From Hoylesella loescheii DSM 19665 = JCM 12249 = ATCC 15930 (GTDB lineage Bacteria > Bacteroidota > Bacteroidia > Bacteroidales > Bacteroidaceae), in the NCBI RefSeq assembly GCF_000378085.1, contig NZ_KB899212.1, positions 299,251 to 363,250 of the forward strand: a stretch of DNA of 64,000 nucleotides. Direction: 5' to 3'. The translations under genes were made by a program, and so were the position numbers. Numbering within the stretch: the first letter of the stretch is position 1; each line of letters opens with the position of its first letter. Shown here piece by piece: positions 1 through 8,226 of the stretch. Under the pieces are notes generated by a model. The model worked only from the letters and a program-made list of their open reading frames with translations, had not been told where the DNA came from and did not search any database.

Positions 1-1040
1 ACTATAACGCTTATCTGAAAGCCACTTACGAGTTTGTGAAGGGTCTTAGCGCCTTTGCCGACCTGCAATATCGTTATGTGAAGATACGCATGGTTGGTCC
101 GGCCGACGCCACAAGCGCAAAGCGGAGTTTCAGTTACGACGTAAACGAAACGTTTAACTTCTTCAATCCCAAGTTCGGACTTAACTACGAGCTATCGCCT
201 TTGCATCGTTTGTATGCCAGTTATGCCATCGCTCACCGCGAACCTGTACGCAGCAACTACGAGCATAACATGGATGCACAGTTGGAAAAGCCACGTGCCG
301 AACGTCTAAACGACCTCGAAGTGGGGTACGAGTTCACCGCGAAGAACTTCACGGCGGGGCTTAACCTCTACCACATGAACTATAAAGACCAGCTCGTTCC
401 TACGGGCGAGTTGAAGCTCGACAAGCCTATCACGCGTAATTTCGACAAGAGCTATCGCATGGGTGTTGAGCTTTCGGCCGCCTGGATGCCCGTTGATTGG
501 TTCCGTTGGGATGCCAACGCCACCTTCTCTAAGAATAGGGTGAAGGACGTAACGGTAAAGCTTACCGATGGAACGGTGTACACTATCGCTGGTGAAAGTC
601 AGCTGGCTTTCTCGCCTAACACGATATTCAACAACGTGTTTACGTTCGATAAGGCTGGTTTCCGCGGAATGGTGATGAGCCATTTTGTGGGTGAACAGAA
701 CCTAACTAACACAGGTTTTAAGACGATGCAGACCAAAGACGCCGACAAAAACACGGTGAACGATTTGATTTCGCTGAAACAATACTTCACCACCGACATC
801 GACTTGTCGTACACCTTCTCGCTTAAAGCCTTGGCTTTGAAGGATGCCACCATCGGCGTAACGCTTTACAACGTGTTCTCTTCTAAGTACGACAACAACG
901 GTTGGGCTGCTCCCCAATATCGTTTGGATGGTTCTACGCTCGTGGCAGAGAATACTTGGGGCACGCGCGACAGCGATGCGGCTGGCTTCGCACCCTCTGC
1001 ACCTTTCCATTTTATGGCTAGGTTGGCGGTGAATTTTTGA
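1..1040 (+). CDS. TonB-dependent outer-membrane receptor, C-terminal part (5' end outside window)
   Basis: The frame is open from base 3 to the TGA at 1038-1040, giving about 345 residues; the signal peptide, plug and early barrel lie upstream of the window. What remains looks like the last strands of a 22-stranded barrel: alternating aromatic and polar strands, Asn/Gly/Asp turns, a late motif of the type 'LYNVFSSKYDNNGW', and a terminal Phe (MARLAVNF), as outer-membrane assembly requires. It is a classical receptor rather than an obvious SusC. A PnuC-type transporter follows on the same strand. In Bacteroides a receptor-PnuT-kinase cluster imports thiamine, so a vitamin such as thiamine or nicotinamide riboside is a reasonable but unproven substrate. 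The GTG at base 36 is internal. Confidence 0.85.
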   Translation, partial: YNAYLKATYEFVKGLSAFADLQYRYVKIRMVGPADATSAKRSFSYDVNETFNFFNPKFGLNYELSPLHRLYASYAIAHREPVRSNYEHNMDAQLEKPRAERLNDLEVGYEFTAKNFTAGLNLYHMNYKDQLVPTGELKLDKPITRNFDKSYRMGVELSAAWMPVDWFRWDANATFSKNRVKDVTVKLTDGTVYTIAGESQLAFSPNTIFNNVFTFDKAGFRGMVMSHFVGEQNLTNTGFKTMQTKDADKNTVNDLISLKQYFTTDIDLSYTFSLKALALKDATIGVTLYNVFSSKYDNNGWAAPQYRLDGSTLVAENTWGTRDSDAAGFAPSAPFHFMARLAVNF

Positions 1041-1106
1041 TTTTTAGGTAGTAAGTAATAAAGAAGTAAGTAGTAAGTTTGAGGAGTTAAGGAGTTATGG
1101 AGTTAA

Positions 1107-1254
1107 GAAGTTAAGCCAAATGCTTTCTAGTGAGTAGCGAAAGACTAAGGAGTAGAGTAGTAAGGCGATTATGAAGTTAAGCCAAATGCTTTCTAGTGAG
1201 TAGCAAAAGACTAAGGAGTAGAGTAGTAAGGTGATTATGAAGTTACGCCAAATG
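1107..1254. repeat. 66-bp direct tandem repeat, 2.2 copies
   Basis: Unit 1 is 1107-1172 and unit 2 is 1173-1238; a third partial copy runs from 1239 to about 1254. The two full units differ at only a few bases. Units begin GAAGTTAAGCCAAATGC and end GCGATTAT or GTGATTAT. The block grows out of the degenerate GGAGTTAAG repeat just upstream. It is non-coding, with stops in all frames. Confidence 0.85.
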
Positions 1255-1385
1255 TCTAGTTACAGCGTGGTGAACCTCCTTGTGAACTCGTCGCTGCCAC
1301 AATGTTAGATCATGGATTTACCGCCTTAATTGGCAATTATCCTTAACAACCTTGACTGAGCAAATTATCTAATATGGCCCTTAAA

Positions 1386-1533
1386 CCTCAGCTCCTCTTC
1401 ATGGGGAGTTGGGGTCGAGGGGCTATAAATAAGGCATTCATTCCCGAGTTTATAGCCAAGTGGATGTGTGCCAATATAAAAACAACAAGGCTAGTCACCC
1501 TCCTCTCTCCTTGGAGAGGGGCTGGGGGTGAGG
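1386..1533. repeat. Two copies of a dispersed G+C-rich foldback (CCCTCT...AGAGGG)
   Basis: Copies at 1386-1420 and 1496-1533 share the pattern CTCC-TCT-(CTT or TTCA)-GGAGAGGGG-TGGGG-T-GAGG. The second copy folds perfectly (CCTCTCTCC/GGAGAGG). A third, inverted copy lies at 30429-30469. Foldbacks of this general sort are scattered through many Bacteroidetes genomes. The second copy ends 21 bases before the pnuC start, so it would form a hairpin near the translation start if transcribed from upstream. Confidence 0.65.
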
Positions 1534-1554
1534 CTGTTTTATAATTTTTCGCGT

Positions 1555-2148
1555 ATGCTTTCTTTCCTTTCCCTTCATTGGCTCGACATCCTAACAACCA
1601 TTTTAGGCTTACTTTACATCTGGTTAGAGTATCGTGCGAGCATCGCCTTATGGCTTGTGGGTATCGTGATGCCTATTCTTAATGTGTGGCTTTATTGGCA
1701 ACACGGACTGTATGGTGATGCAGGCATGGACGTTTACTATGCGTTGGCCGCCATTTATGGTTACGTTGTATGGAAGTTTGGACGAAAACGCGGACAAACG
1801 GCAGGGCAGTCAATGCCCATTACGCACATGCCACGTCGGCTATTTATCCCTACCATCGTGTTTTTCGTTGTGGCATGGGGTGTCACCTATTATGTGTTGG
1901 TAACCTTTACCGATAGCAATGTGCCCGCGCTAGATGCCTTTACCAACGCTCTCAGCATTGTTGCCCTTTGGACCTTGGCGCGAAAATACGTTGAGCAATG
2001 GCTGTTTTGGATTGCTGTAGACGTGGTTTGCACGGGCCTATATATATATAAAGGTATTCCCTTTAAGGCCGGATTGTATGGCCTGTACGTGATTATTGCC
2101 GTGGCAGGATACAGAAAGTGGAAACGCGAAGCGGTGGTGAGAAGCTAA
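1555..2148 (+). CDS. pnuC: PnuC/PnuT-family vitamin transporter
   Basis: A 197-residue polytopic inner-membrane protein with about seven hydrophobic segments. It carries the family core 'WLYWQHGLYGDAGMD' followed by 'YYALAAIYGYVVW', and a positive C-terminus. PnuC proteins are SWEET-fold facilitators for nicotinamide riboside, and relatives carry thiamine (PnuT) or riboflavin; uptake is driven by phosphorylation in the cytoplasm. I chose the ATG at 1555 (MLSFLSLHW) because the in-frame GTG at 1528 lies inside a dispersed repeat. The upstream TonB receptor is the likely outer-membrane partner. In the Bacteroides thiamine cluster a pyrophosphokinase follows, but here 2149-2361 has no gene, so the kinase must be encoded elsewhere. 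Confidence 0.87.
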   Translation: MLSFLSLHWLDILTTILGLLYIWLEYRASIALWLVGIVMPILNVWLYWQHGLYGDAGMDVYYALAAIYGYVVWKFGRKRGQTAGQSMPITHMPRRLFIPTIVFFVVAWGVTYYVLVTFTDSNVPALDAFTNALSIVALWTLARKYVEQWLFWIAVDVVCTGLYIYKGIPFKAGLYGLYVIIAVAGYRKWKREAVVRS

Positions 2149-2310
2149 AGCAAAGATGAAGTTAAGAGGTTGGGCCAATGTTTCGTGGGCCATGAATTGA
2201 TGGCATACAAGCAATATGGCTAGAGCGTGGCCCGCAATCCTCATGCGATGTGATGTTAGGCACAGTCTTTGTCGATTTGTACGTTCGCCAATTTGCCATT
2301 AACCGAATAT

Positions 2311-2349
2311 AAAACCGCCCCGAAGTGCATTGCATTTCGGGGCGGTTTT
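2311..2349. terminator. Bidirectional Rho-independent terminator
   Basis: A perfect 14-bp stem AAAACCGCCCCGAA (2311-2324) / TTCGGGGCGGTTTT (2336-2349) with an 11-base loop. It has A/T runs on both sides and sits between the convergent pnuC and yfhO genes, so it can end both transcripts. Confidence 0.88.
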
Positions 2350-2361
2350 ATGTTTAGCGCT

Positions 2362-4854
2362 TTACGCTTCTTTTTTCTTTCGTCTCCAATCTAAGAACAC
2401 CGTTGCGGCGATAAGCAGCAGCAATGCGGCGTAAGAGATGTAGGCGATGGTTTCGGTTCGATCGATACTCTTGGGGAAGAAGCTAAGAACCACCTCGTGT
2501 TTACCAGGCTTTATGGCGAGCGCACGCAGCAGATAGTTCACGCGTCCCAACTCTATGGGCTGCCCATCTACGGTGGCAGTCCAGCCAGGATAATACACTT
2601 CCGAGAACACCAGCACGCCACCCTTGTCGCTCTCCACGTTGTAATGCAACTGGTTGGGTGCATATTTCGTCAACTCGGCCTTAGCTACCGTGCCTTGTTG
2701 GGTGCTCGTTCCCAGCACACTTTCAAAACGTTTGTCGGCCACAGCCTCGTGTCGAAGGTTTAGTTTTGCCAGCGCGTCCAGTTCGGCATTGGCGTTATCC
2801 ACATACTTCACCTTATCTACCAGCCACGCATTGCCAAAGGCGTAGGGGTTGAGAAGCGGCACTTTCTGGTTGTTTTGCAACGGTAAGATAAAGTATTTGG
2901 TGTTGAGCATGTTAATAACAGGGTAGATAGAGTCGCCTTTTACACGCGTCATGTCACCGCTCGCTTCGGCCACAGACTTCATCAAACCCTGCATTTCGGG
3001 TGCGATGTAGGCCTCGATCAGCTCTTGATAGCGACGCAGTTTGGCTGCGTGATATCCGCCAATGCTCTTGTGGTAGTATGATGTTTCGTTCTCGTTAAAG
3101 GTATTCGATGCCAAGTTCAACACACGATAATCCAACCCCTTGTCTTGTAATATCAAACGGTCGGTATTATCCATGGGTTGTGGTTGTTCGCGAACGGAAG
3201 CCTCCACAAACATATCGTCGTGCAGATAGCGTTTGTTCACTTGCCACATGTCGATAAGGCACAGCAGCGTTAGTGCCCCAATGAGATATGCGGGCTTCAA
3301 TTTCTTGGCCTTATAGAGCAACAAGAAAGTTGTGCCGATAACGATAATCCAGAACGAACGCCAACAGTCGGCCCTGAATATGGCCTGCCTAACCGAGGTA
3401 AGATCGGCAAGGATGGGGTTGAGTTGTTGTTGGGGGAACTGAGATAGGGCTTGCAACTCGTCGCTAGAAACGAACGAACCGAAGAACACACCTGGCATGA
3501 GGGCGAACAGCAAGGCAAAGCCTGCGGTTAGTCCGAAGCTCGCATACACGTATTTGATGTTGTGGGTGAGCAGGTCGGGTTCGTCGATGATTTTCTTTAA
3601 GGCCATCATGGCGAGCAACGGAATGGTGAACTCGGCGATGACAAGGATAGAGGCCACTGTGCGGAATTTGGCATAGAGCGGCATGTAATCGATGAAAAGG
3701 TCGGTGAGCCACATCATGTTCTTACCCCACGAGAGTGCTATCGACAGCACCGTAGCTGCCAACAAGGCCCACTTCATCGGACCTTTCACGATGAAAAGTC
3801 CCAATATGAAGAGCATCAGCACAAACGCCCCGACGTACACCGGGCCTGATGTGCCAGGCTGTTCGCCCCAATATTGGCCTATCTGCTGATAGAGATAGCT
3901 CAGCTCGGGGTTGCCTTTCTCTTGCACAATGGCGTTGGCAGACATGGGAACGGATGCTCCACCCTTGGTGTTGGGCACCAAGAGGGTCCACGTTTCGCCA
4001 ATGCCGTAGCTCCATTGCGTGATGTAGTCGCGTTCCAAACCACTGTTCGACTGGTTGGCGTTGTCTTTCTTCACCAGTTCGCTTTTGCCTCGCATCGACT
4101 CTTGTCCATACTGCCAAGTGTGGTAAAGTGTAGTTAGGTTGATGCAAACGGCGAGCGTTGCGCCAGCGGCACATGCTGCAGTGGCTTTAAGGAATCGTGC
4201 CAACTGCTTCTCCCTGATGGCTTGCACCAGATAGGCGATAACCATAAAGAGGATGACGAACAAGTAGTAGTACGTCATTTGCACGTGGTTGGCGTATATC
4301 TCGAAGGCCGCAAACACGGCCGTAACTATCAGTCCGCGCACATATTGCCCCCTATAAGCCCACACTATACCCGCAATCATGGGCGGCAGATAGGCTAGGG
4401 CCATCACTTTCCAAATGTGTCCGGCGGCGATGATGATGAAAAAATAGCTTGAAAAGGCCCATATCACCGCACCAAGAGCAGCCAACGACTGCCTGAAATC
4501 GAATGCGCGCAACAATATGTAAAAGCCCAAAAGGTAGGCGAAAACATACCAAACGTAGTCGGGCATCCATAGGTGGTAGGCCTTGGTGGTAGCCGAAAGC
4601 ACGCTTGTGCTGGGATAAGAGGGCGAAGTTTGATAGGTGGGCATACCGCTAAACGTGGCGTTGGTCCACCTGGAAGTCTCTCCCGTCTTCTCTTTATACT
4701 TCAAAACCTCTTCTCCTGCGCCTCTTCCTGCTGCGCTGTCGTGCTGATAAAGGATACGTCCGTCTATGGTTGCAGGCATGAAATAGGCGTAAGCCACCAC
4801 GGCAAAGGCTATAACCGCTACCACATCGAACAGGTATTTTTTTAGTATTTCCAT
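2362..4854 (-). CDS. YfhO-family polytopic membrane protein
   Basis: An 830-residue protein. It has one N-terminal membrane segment, a large extracytoplasmic loop beginning 'DGRILYQHDSAAGRG', then about a dozen hydrophobic helices to residue ~560. A soluble beta domain follows with the family hallmark 'YYPGWTATVDG', then a last helix and the tail RRKKKEA. YfhO proteins have a GT-C-like glycosyltransferase architecture. In Firmicutes relatives glycosylate wall or lipoteichoic polymers; the Bacteroidetes substrate is unknown to me. The ATG at 4854 (MEILKKYLF) is preferred over an in-frame start at 4914, whose extra 20 residues are poor and overlap a CAAAGATA motif (4880-4887, minus-strand TATCTTTG) that could be the -7 box. 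The gene stands alone and ends at the hairpin at 2311-2349. Confidence 0.85.
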   Translation of the reverse strand: MEILKKYLFDVVAVIAFAVVAYAYFMPATIDGRILYQHDSAAGRGAGEEVLKYKEKTGETSRWTNATFSGMPTYQTSPSYPSTSVLSATTKAYHLWMPDYVWYVFAYLLGFYILLRAFDFRQSLAALGAVIWAFSSYFFIIIAAGHIWKVMALAYLPPMIAGIVWAYRGQYVRGLIVTAVFAAFEIYANHVQMTYYYLFVILFMVIAYLVQAIREKQLARFLKATAACAAGATLAVCINLTTLYHTWQYGQESMRGKSELVKKDNANQSNSGLERDYITQWSYGIGETWTLLVPNTKGGASVPMSANAIVQEKGNPELSYLYQQIGQYWGEQPGTSGPVYVGAFVLMLFILGLFIVKGPMKWALLAATVLSIALSWGKNMMWLTDLFIDYMPLYAKFRTVASILVIAEFTIPLLAMMALKKIIDEPDLLTHNIKYVYASFGLTAGFALLFALMPGVFFGSFVSSDELQALSQFPQQQLNPILADLTSVRQAIFRADCWRSFWIIVIGTTFLLLYKAKKLKPAYLIGALTLLCLIDMWQVNKRYLHDDMFVEASVREQPQPMDNTDRLILQDKGLDYRVLNLASNTFNENETSYYHKSIGGYHAAKLRRYQELIEAYIAPEMQGLMKSVAEASGDMTRVKGDSIYPVINMLNTKYFILPLQNNQKVPLLNPYAFGNAWLVDKVKYVDNANAELDALAKLNLRHEAVADKRFESVLGTSTQQGTVAKAELTKYAPNQLHYNVESDKGGVLVFSEVYYPGWTATVDGQPIELGRVNYLLRALAIKPGKHEVVLSFFPKSIDRTETIAYISYAALLLLIAATVFLDWRRKKKEA

Positions 4855-4984
4855 TATGGTATATATGAAATCTTTTCTGCAAAGATATATATAATATGTG
4901 TATTTCGCGGCCATTATGCCATTAATTTTGACACGATGGCACGTTATTACGAATAAATAGCTTAAGTCCCAGCCACGCTATAAA

Positions 4985-5133
4985 AGGTGAAAGGGTGTTT
5001 AAAGGTGAAAGGGTGAAAAAGTGAAAAGATGGAAAAGTGGAAAGGTGAAAAGATGAAAGGGGGAAAAGGTGAAAAGGTGAAAGGGTGAAAATGGGAAAAA
5101 ATGAAAGGGGAAAAGGTGAAAAAATGAAAGGAT
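4985..5133. repeat. Degenerate purine-only minisatellite (GGTGAAAA type)
   Basis: About 150 bases made of imperfect 7- to 9-base units GGTGAAAG, GGTGAAAA, GATGAAAG and GTGGAAAG. The plus strand is almost entirely purine plus a periodic T. Unit length and sequence vary, as expected from slippage. Confidence 0.85.
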
Positions 5134-5175
5134 ATTTGATGATGAAAACACCGCTTGTATATTCAACTTTATGGG

Positions 5176-5225
5176 CTCGGGATAAGATCCTATACACTTT
5201 GAGCAAGACCAGAGGGGGTAAATAA
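5176..5225 (+). repeat. GGGATAAG-type dispersed repeat, copy 1
   Basis: Begins CTCGGGATAAGATCC and continues with ACTTTGAGCAAGACC. It aligns with 63443-63480 (GGATAAGATACC ... TTTTGAGCAAGACT) and with 43343-43372. It lies about 190 bp upstream of a 22-bp array. Confidence 0.6.
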
Positions 5226-5417
5226 GTGACTATTTCGCGAACTGCCATGTAGCGTAAGCTGGCGTGATGATAGTTTTATATCCCCAACTAGTATCTTTAT
5301 TCACTTGTCAACTCTCTTCATAGAGCAGCTTGAAAGTATGCTAACGTCGTGCGATAAGAGAATGATAAGACGTCGCTTTTTTGTCTATTGTAGCATGCTT
5401 ATTAACCAAGCAAGGTG

Positions 5418-5525
5418 TTCCACTTGTTTTGGACTGTTGTTCCAGCTAAGATGGAACAGCAGTCCAGCTTAGCTGGAACAGCATTCCATGTGACATGGAA
5501 CAGGGTTACATCATAGCGATAACAA
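5418..5525. repeat. Five-unit 22-bp palindromic array, copy A
   Basis: Units start at 5418, 5440, 5462, 5484 and 5506. Units 2-4 fit (T/G)TCCA-N8-TGGAACA followed by G-C-A or GGG; unit 1 is decayed on its right half. Unit 5 is the TTACA...GATAAC variant. See the findings for the six-copy family. Confidence 0.9.
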
Positions 5526-5616
5526 ACCGATAACTTTAAAAGCTCAGCTTAAACCCTTGTCTATCGCCTTCCAACCGCTTACCGCTTACGACATGTTCGC
5601 TTGCCTGTGGGCGAAT

Positions 5617-5665
5617 AAAAAACTGCATGCGGAGATGTTCTGTTTATGAAAATCTCTGCATGCAG
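5617..5665 (-). terminator. Rho-independent terminator of the ten-gene minus-strand operon
   Basis: A stem CTGCATGCGGAGAT (5623-5636) / ATCTCTGCATGCAG (5652-5665) with one mismatch. On the minus strand it is followed by TTTTTTATT. It lies about 60 bases after the stop of the leucine-rich-repeat gene. Confidence 0.8.
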
Positions 5666-5722
5666 GTTATGAAGATTACTCCTAAAAAGGAGTTGTTTGT
5701 GCCTGTGAGGCTTGCGTCCGAC

Positions 5723-7243
5723 TTACTTTTCGATACGCTTTACCACCTTTCCGTTGGCTATCTTCACGATGTTCAAACCGCGAACGGGGGCCGAAATGCG
5801 TTGGCCAGCAGCGTTGAAGCGCGATACTTCGACAGCAGAACCCTCTTGTTGGAGGCCGTAAATAGACGAAGTGGTGAGGGGCTTCACCTCAAATCGGGTG
5901 GGTGAAACGGCATTGGCTGCGGTGAGGCCTTGCTTAAAGGCGTCCACTTTGTCGGCAGGCACAAAGAAGTTTATCGTTGTGCGGGCGGTGAAGAAAGCTT
6001 GTTGGTGCAGTTCGGGTACAGCATTCATCTGATTGAAGGTAACGGTGGTGAGGCCTGTACCAAAGAAAGCCTTTTCGCTAATGCCGCTTGGGCCGCCTTT
6101 AAATGTGACTGTGGTGAGAGCTTTGCAACCCGAAAAGGCTTCTGCATCGATAGAGGTTAGCTCGGCAGGGAATACAATTTCGGTAAGGCCCGATTGTGCA
6201 AAGGCTTTCGATAGGATGTTGGTGAGCTTGTTGGAGAGCGTTATCTGTTTGAGGTTTTTGGCGCCAAAGAAGGCCTGTTCGCCAATTCCACCTACTTGAT
6301 TGGGCACGGTAAACGAGTTTTCTTCGCGTGCGATGGGGTAGAGAAGCAGTTCGGTCTTATCTTCATTATATACAACTCCATCTACAGCCGAGAAGCCTTC
6401 ATTACCTTCTTCTACATCGTAGTCTTTGATGGGTGTGTTCTGAAAGGTGTCGGCCGCTTTCTCAATGAACGCAGCAGGCAAGGTGAATGCGGTGAGCGCA
6501 CTACAATTGGCGAAAGCCAGTTTGCCTAGTTCCTCTACCGTTGAGGGCAGTTTCACGTCCTTCAACAAGGTGCAGCCGTTGAAAGTGTTGGCGTTTATGA
6601 TGGTTATTGCACAGCCTTCGTCGAATGTGATGGTTTCGAGGGCGGTACACTTGTTGAAAGCCGCGTTGCCCATGGTGGCTACCGCTGCGGGTATCTGTAT
6701 GTTTTTCAGGGCCTGGCATTGGGCAAAGGCGTTGTCGCCGATGTGGTCTACCGATGCGGGGATGACACAACTGGTAAGCGACTTGCAACCAAAGAAGGCG
6801 TAGTTGTTTATTTTCTGCGTGCTGGCGGGTAGCTTCACCTCAACCAGTTTTTCGCAACCAGAGAACATGTAGTGGTCTACGAGGTTGTTTTCAGATACGC
6901 CATATCCCTTTTTTGCTGTACCTTTCTTTACGAAATAGTACGAGCCGCCACCGCTAACTAGGCTTGCTGCTTGCAGGTCTAGGTGCGTAAGCTTACCGTT
7001 GGTAGACGTGTTGGCTTCGCTATCAGTGCCAGCCATCTGGCGAATGAAGAGAATGTCGGCGCTGTTGATTGGGCCAGAGACGGTCAAGTTGGTGATGTTG
7101 AACTTCTCTTCGGCAGTGATTTGGCTGTTCAACGTTCCGGCTTGGGTAAGCGTAACGCTCTTTTGTTGGGCGTTGGCCATGATGCACATCAAGGCAAAAG
7201 CCATGAGGGCGATGTTCTTTTTGTTTGTAAAAATCTGTAACAT
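5723..7243 (-). CDS. BspA-like leucine-rich-repeat surface protein with C-terminal sorting-type tail
   Basis: A 506-residue secreted protein. The signal peptide ends near 'MANAQQ'. Residues ~120-430 hold many LRR_5 repeats of the form 'F-x-GC-x-x-L-x-x-V-x-LP-x-S-x-x-x-I-x-x-x-AF', for example 'NYAFFGCKSLTSCVIP'. The tail 'VSRFNAAGQRISAPVRGLNIVK...' resembles the short C-terminal domain of many exported Prevotella and Bacteroides proteins, possibly a type IX secretion signal. Members of this fold bind fibronectin, fibrinogen or other cells in oral Bacteroidetes, but the ligand here is unknown. It is the last gene of the operon that starts at 20561, 50 bases after the previous gene. Its presence suggests that the operon product works at the cell surface. 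No catalytic motif is visible. Confidence 0.85.
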   Translation of the reverse strand: MLQIFTNKKNIALMAFALMCIMANAQQKSVTLTQAGTLNSQITAEEKFNITNLTVSGPINSADILFIRQMAGTDSEANTSTNGKLTHLDLQAASLVSGGGSYYFVKKGTAKKGYGVSENNLVDHYMFSGCEKLVEVKLPASTQKINNYAFFGCKSLTSCVIPASVDHIGDNAFAQCQALKNIQIPAAVATMGNAAFNKCTALETITFDEGCAITIINANTFNGCTLLKDVKLPSTVEELGKLAFANCSALTAFTLPAAFIEKAADTFQNTPIKDYDVEEGNEGFSAVDGVVYNEDKTELLLYPIAREENSFTVPNQVGGIGEQAFFGAKNLKQITLSNKLTNILSKAFAQSGLTEIVFPAELTSIDAEAFSGCKALTTVTFKGGPSGISEKAFFGTGLTTVTFNQMNAVPELHQQAFFTARTTINFFVPADKVDAFKQGLTAANAVSPTRFEVKPLTTSSIYGLQQEGSAVEVSRFNAAGQRISAPVRGLNIVKIANGKVVKRIEK

Positions 7244-7293
7244 GTATTGTTTATATATATTTAAAAGGTTATTTGTTGATCGTTTGTTTGCGT

Positions 7294-8223
7294 TTAGCGT
7301 TCGTAGGGAAGCACCAGTTTAAAGCCCCTTCCACGCAACACCACGTTTTGGTCTCTCACCTCTTCGACAGTGAGTTTGTGCTTGCCTTCGCGCAGAAGCG
7401 TGCCGCTGAACTCTTCGGGATAGTTCATGCCGATGTTCACTTCCAGTTTTTGGCCAAGCGTTGGCGCAACGATGGTGGGTTTTATCTTAAGTACTCGTCT
7501 GGCAGCTGCGGGGCGCGCACCGTTCATCAGCCAAACGCCGATACCCGGTCGGCGAACGGCCATCACGGTGTTCATTTGTGGATAGATGCTTCGTGAGGTT
7601 GTGCCGTATACGCCCACCTTTTGTGCCGAACCGCTGCAACGTACGGTAACTTTAAGCGTTTTGTATTTGCCGTCTTCGCCAATAGCCTTTATGTTGGCCT
7701 CGCCCTCGTATGCGGCGGCAATCTCAAGGATGCCAGTCTTGGCGTTCCATTTGGTGTTTAGTATGCTGTCGGGGTCGTCGATGGTGAGCCGAGCAAGGTC
7801 GCCACCGCCTGCAAGACTAACAAACTTGCTCTCGTCGCGTGGGTAAAGGCGAATCTCGGAGTCGCTGATGCTGATGGGCGGAACCACAACGCTGATTTTT
7901 AGTTTACGCTTAAAGTCGCCCGAAAGGATGGTGGCGTAGGTGTCGCCTTCCAGTAGGCCATTGATGCGCAGCGTGTCTTTCGAAATCGAAATGCTTGCTA
8001 CCTTCGAGTCGGCGATGTTGGCTTGGTACTTCCCCGTTCCGCCATGAAGCAGCACGATGCGTGTGGATTGCTTGTTCAGTGCCACCGAATCGGTGTTGTT
8101 GGCACCGAAGGTGATGTTTGAGAGTTCGGTGTCTGTGGAGTTATCGCAACTGGTCAATGCCATTGCAGCAAAAGCCAGCAGAAGGCAGAGGCGACTTGCC
8201 GTTTTGTATATTGGTGTTGTCAT
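7294..8223 (-). CDS. Lipoprotein with Ig-like (BIG/BACON-like) character, function unknown
   Basis: 309 residues. The signal peptide and lipobox 'ALTSC' place the lipidated Cys at about residue 26. The rest is predicted all-beta. Repeated stretches such as 'SKVASISISKDTLRINGLLEGDTYATILSG' resemble bacterial Ig-like repeats in which a value is compared with an ideal strand pattern; I did not identify a named domain. There is no enzyme motif. It starts 3 bases after the stop of the upstream FN3 gene, so the two are almost certainly co-translated, and the LRR gene follows. It is probably a surface-exposed accessory of the SusC/SusD system. Confidence 0.7.
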   Translation of the reverse strand: MTTPIYKTASRLCLLLAFAAMALTSCDNSTDTELSNITFGANNTDSVALNKQSTRIVLLHGGTGKYQANIADSKVASISISKDTLRINGLLEGDTYATILSGDFKRKLKISVVVPPISISDSEIRLYPRDESKFVSLAGGGDLARLTIDDPDSILNTKWNAKTGILEIAAAYEGEANIKAIGEDGKYKTLKVTVRCSGSAQKVGVYGTTSRSIYPQMNTVMAVRRPGIGVWLMNGARPAAARRVLKIKPTIVAPTLGQKLEVNIGMNYPEEFSGTLLREGKHKLTVEEVRDQNVVLRGRGFKLVLPYER

Positions 8224-8226
8224 CGT

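Larger units (their letters stand above)
1041..1554. other. Intergenic region rich in repeats
   Basis: About 510 bases without a gene between the receptor and pnuC. It holds a degenerate GGAGTTAA-type repeat (about 1081-1115), a 66-bp tandem repeat (1107-1254) and two copies of a G+C-rich foldback element (1386-1420 and 1496-1533). I see no clear promoter. Confidence 0.6.
4855..5722. other. 870-base intergenic region with several repeat types
   Basis: No gene is supported. From left to right it contains a purine-rich minisatellite (4985-5133), a copy of the GGGATAAG dispersed repeat (about 5176-5225), a five-unit 22-bp palindromic array (5418-5525) and the terminator of the minus-strand operon (5617-5665). 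A minus-strand frame at 4922-5248 is low-complexity Phe/Ser/Leu produced by the minisatellite and is not a gene. Confidence 0.6.

Noticed and set aside
306..1010. Antisense frames within the TonB receptor gene
   Set aside because: They mirror the codon pattern of the sense gene and have Arg/His-rich compositions typical of shadows.
4855..4914. Start of the YfhO protein at 4914
   Set aside because: The extra 20 residues lack family similarity and overlap a likely -7 box; the ATG at 4854 begins directly before the first membrane helix.
4922..5248. 108-codon minus-strand frame rich in Phe, Ser and Pro
   Set aside because: It is the translation of the purine-rich minisatellite and has no gene-like composition.
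5640..5700. Short hairpin ACTCC...GGAGT as the operon terminator
   Set aside because: The 5-bp stem is too weak; the 14-bp stem with a T run at 5617-5665 fits better.
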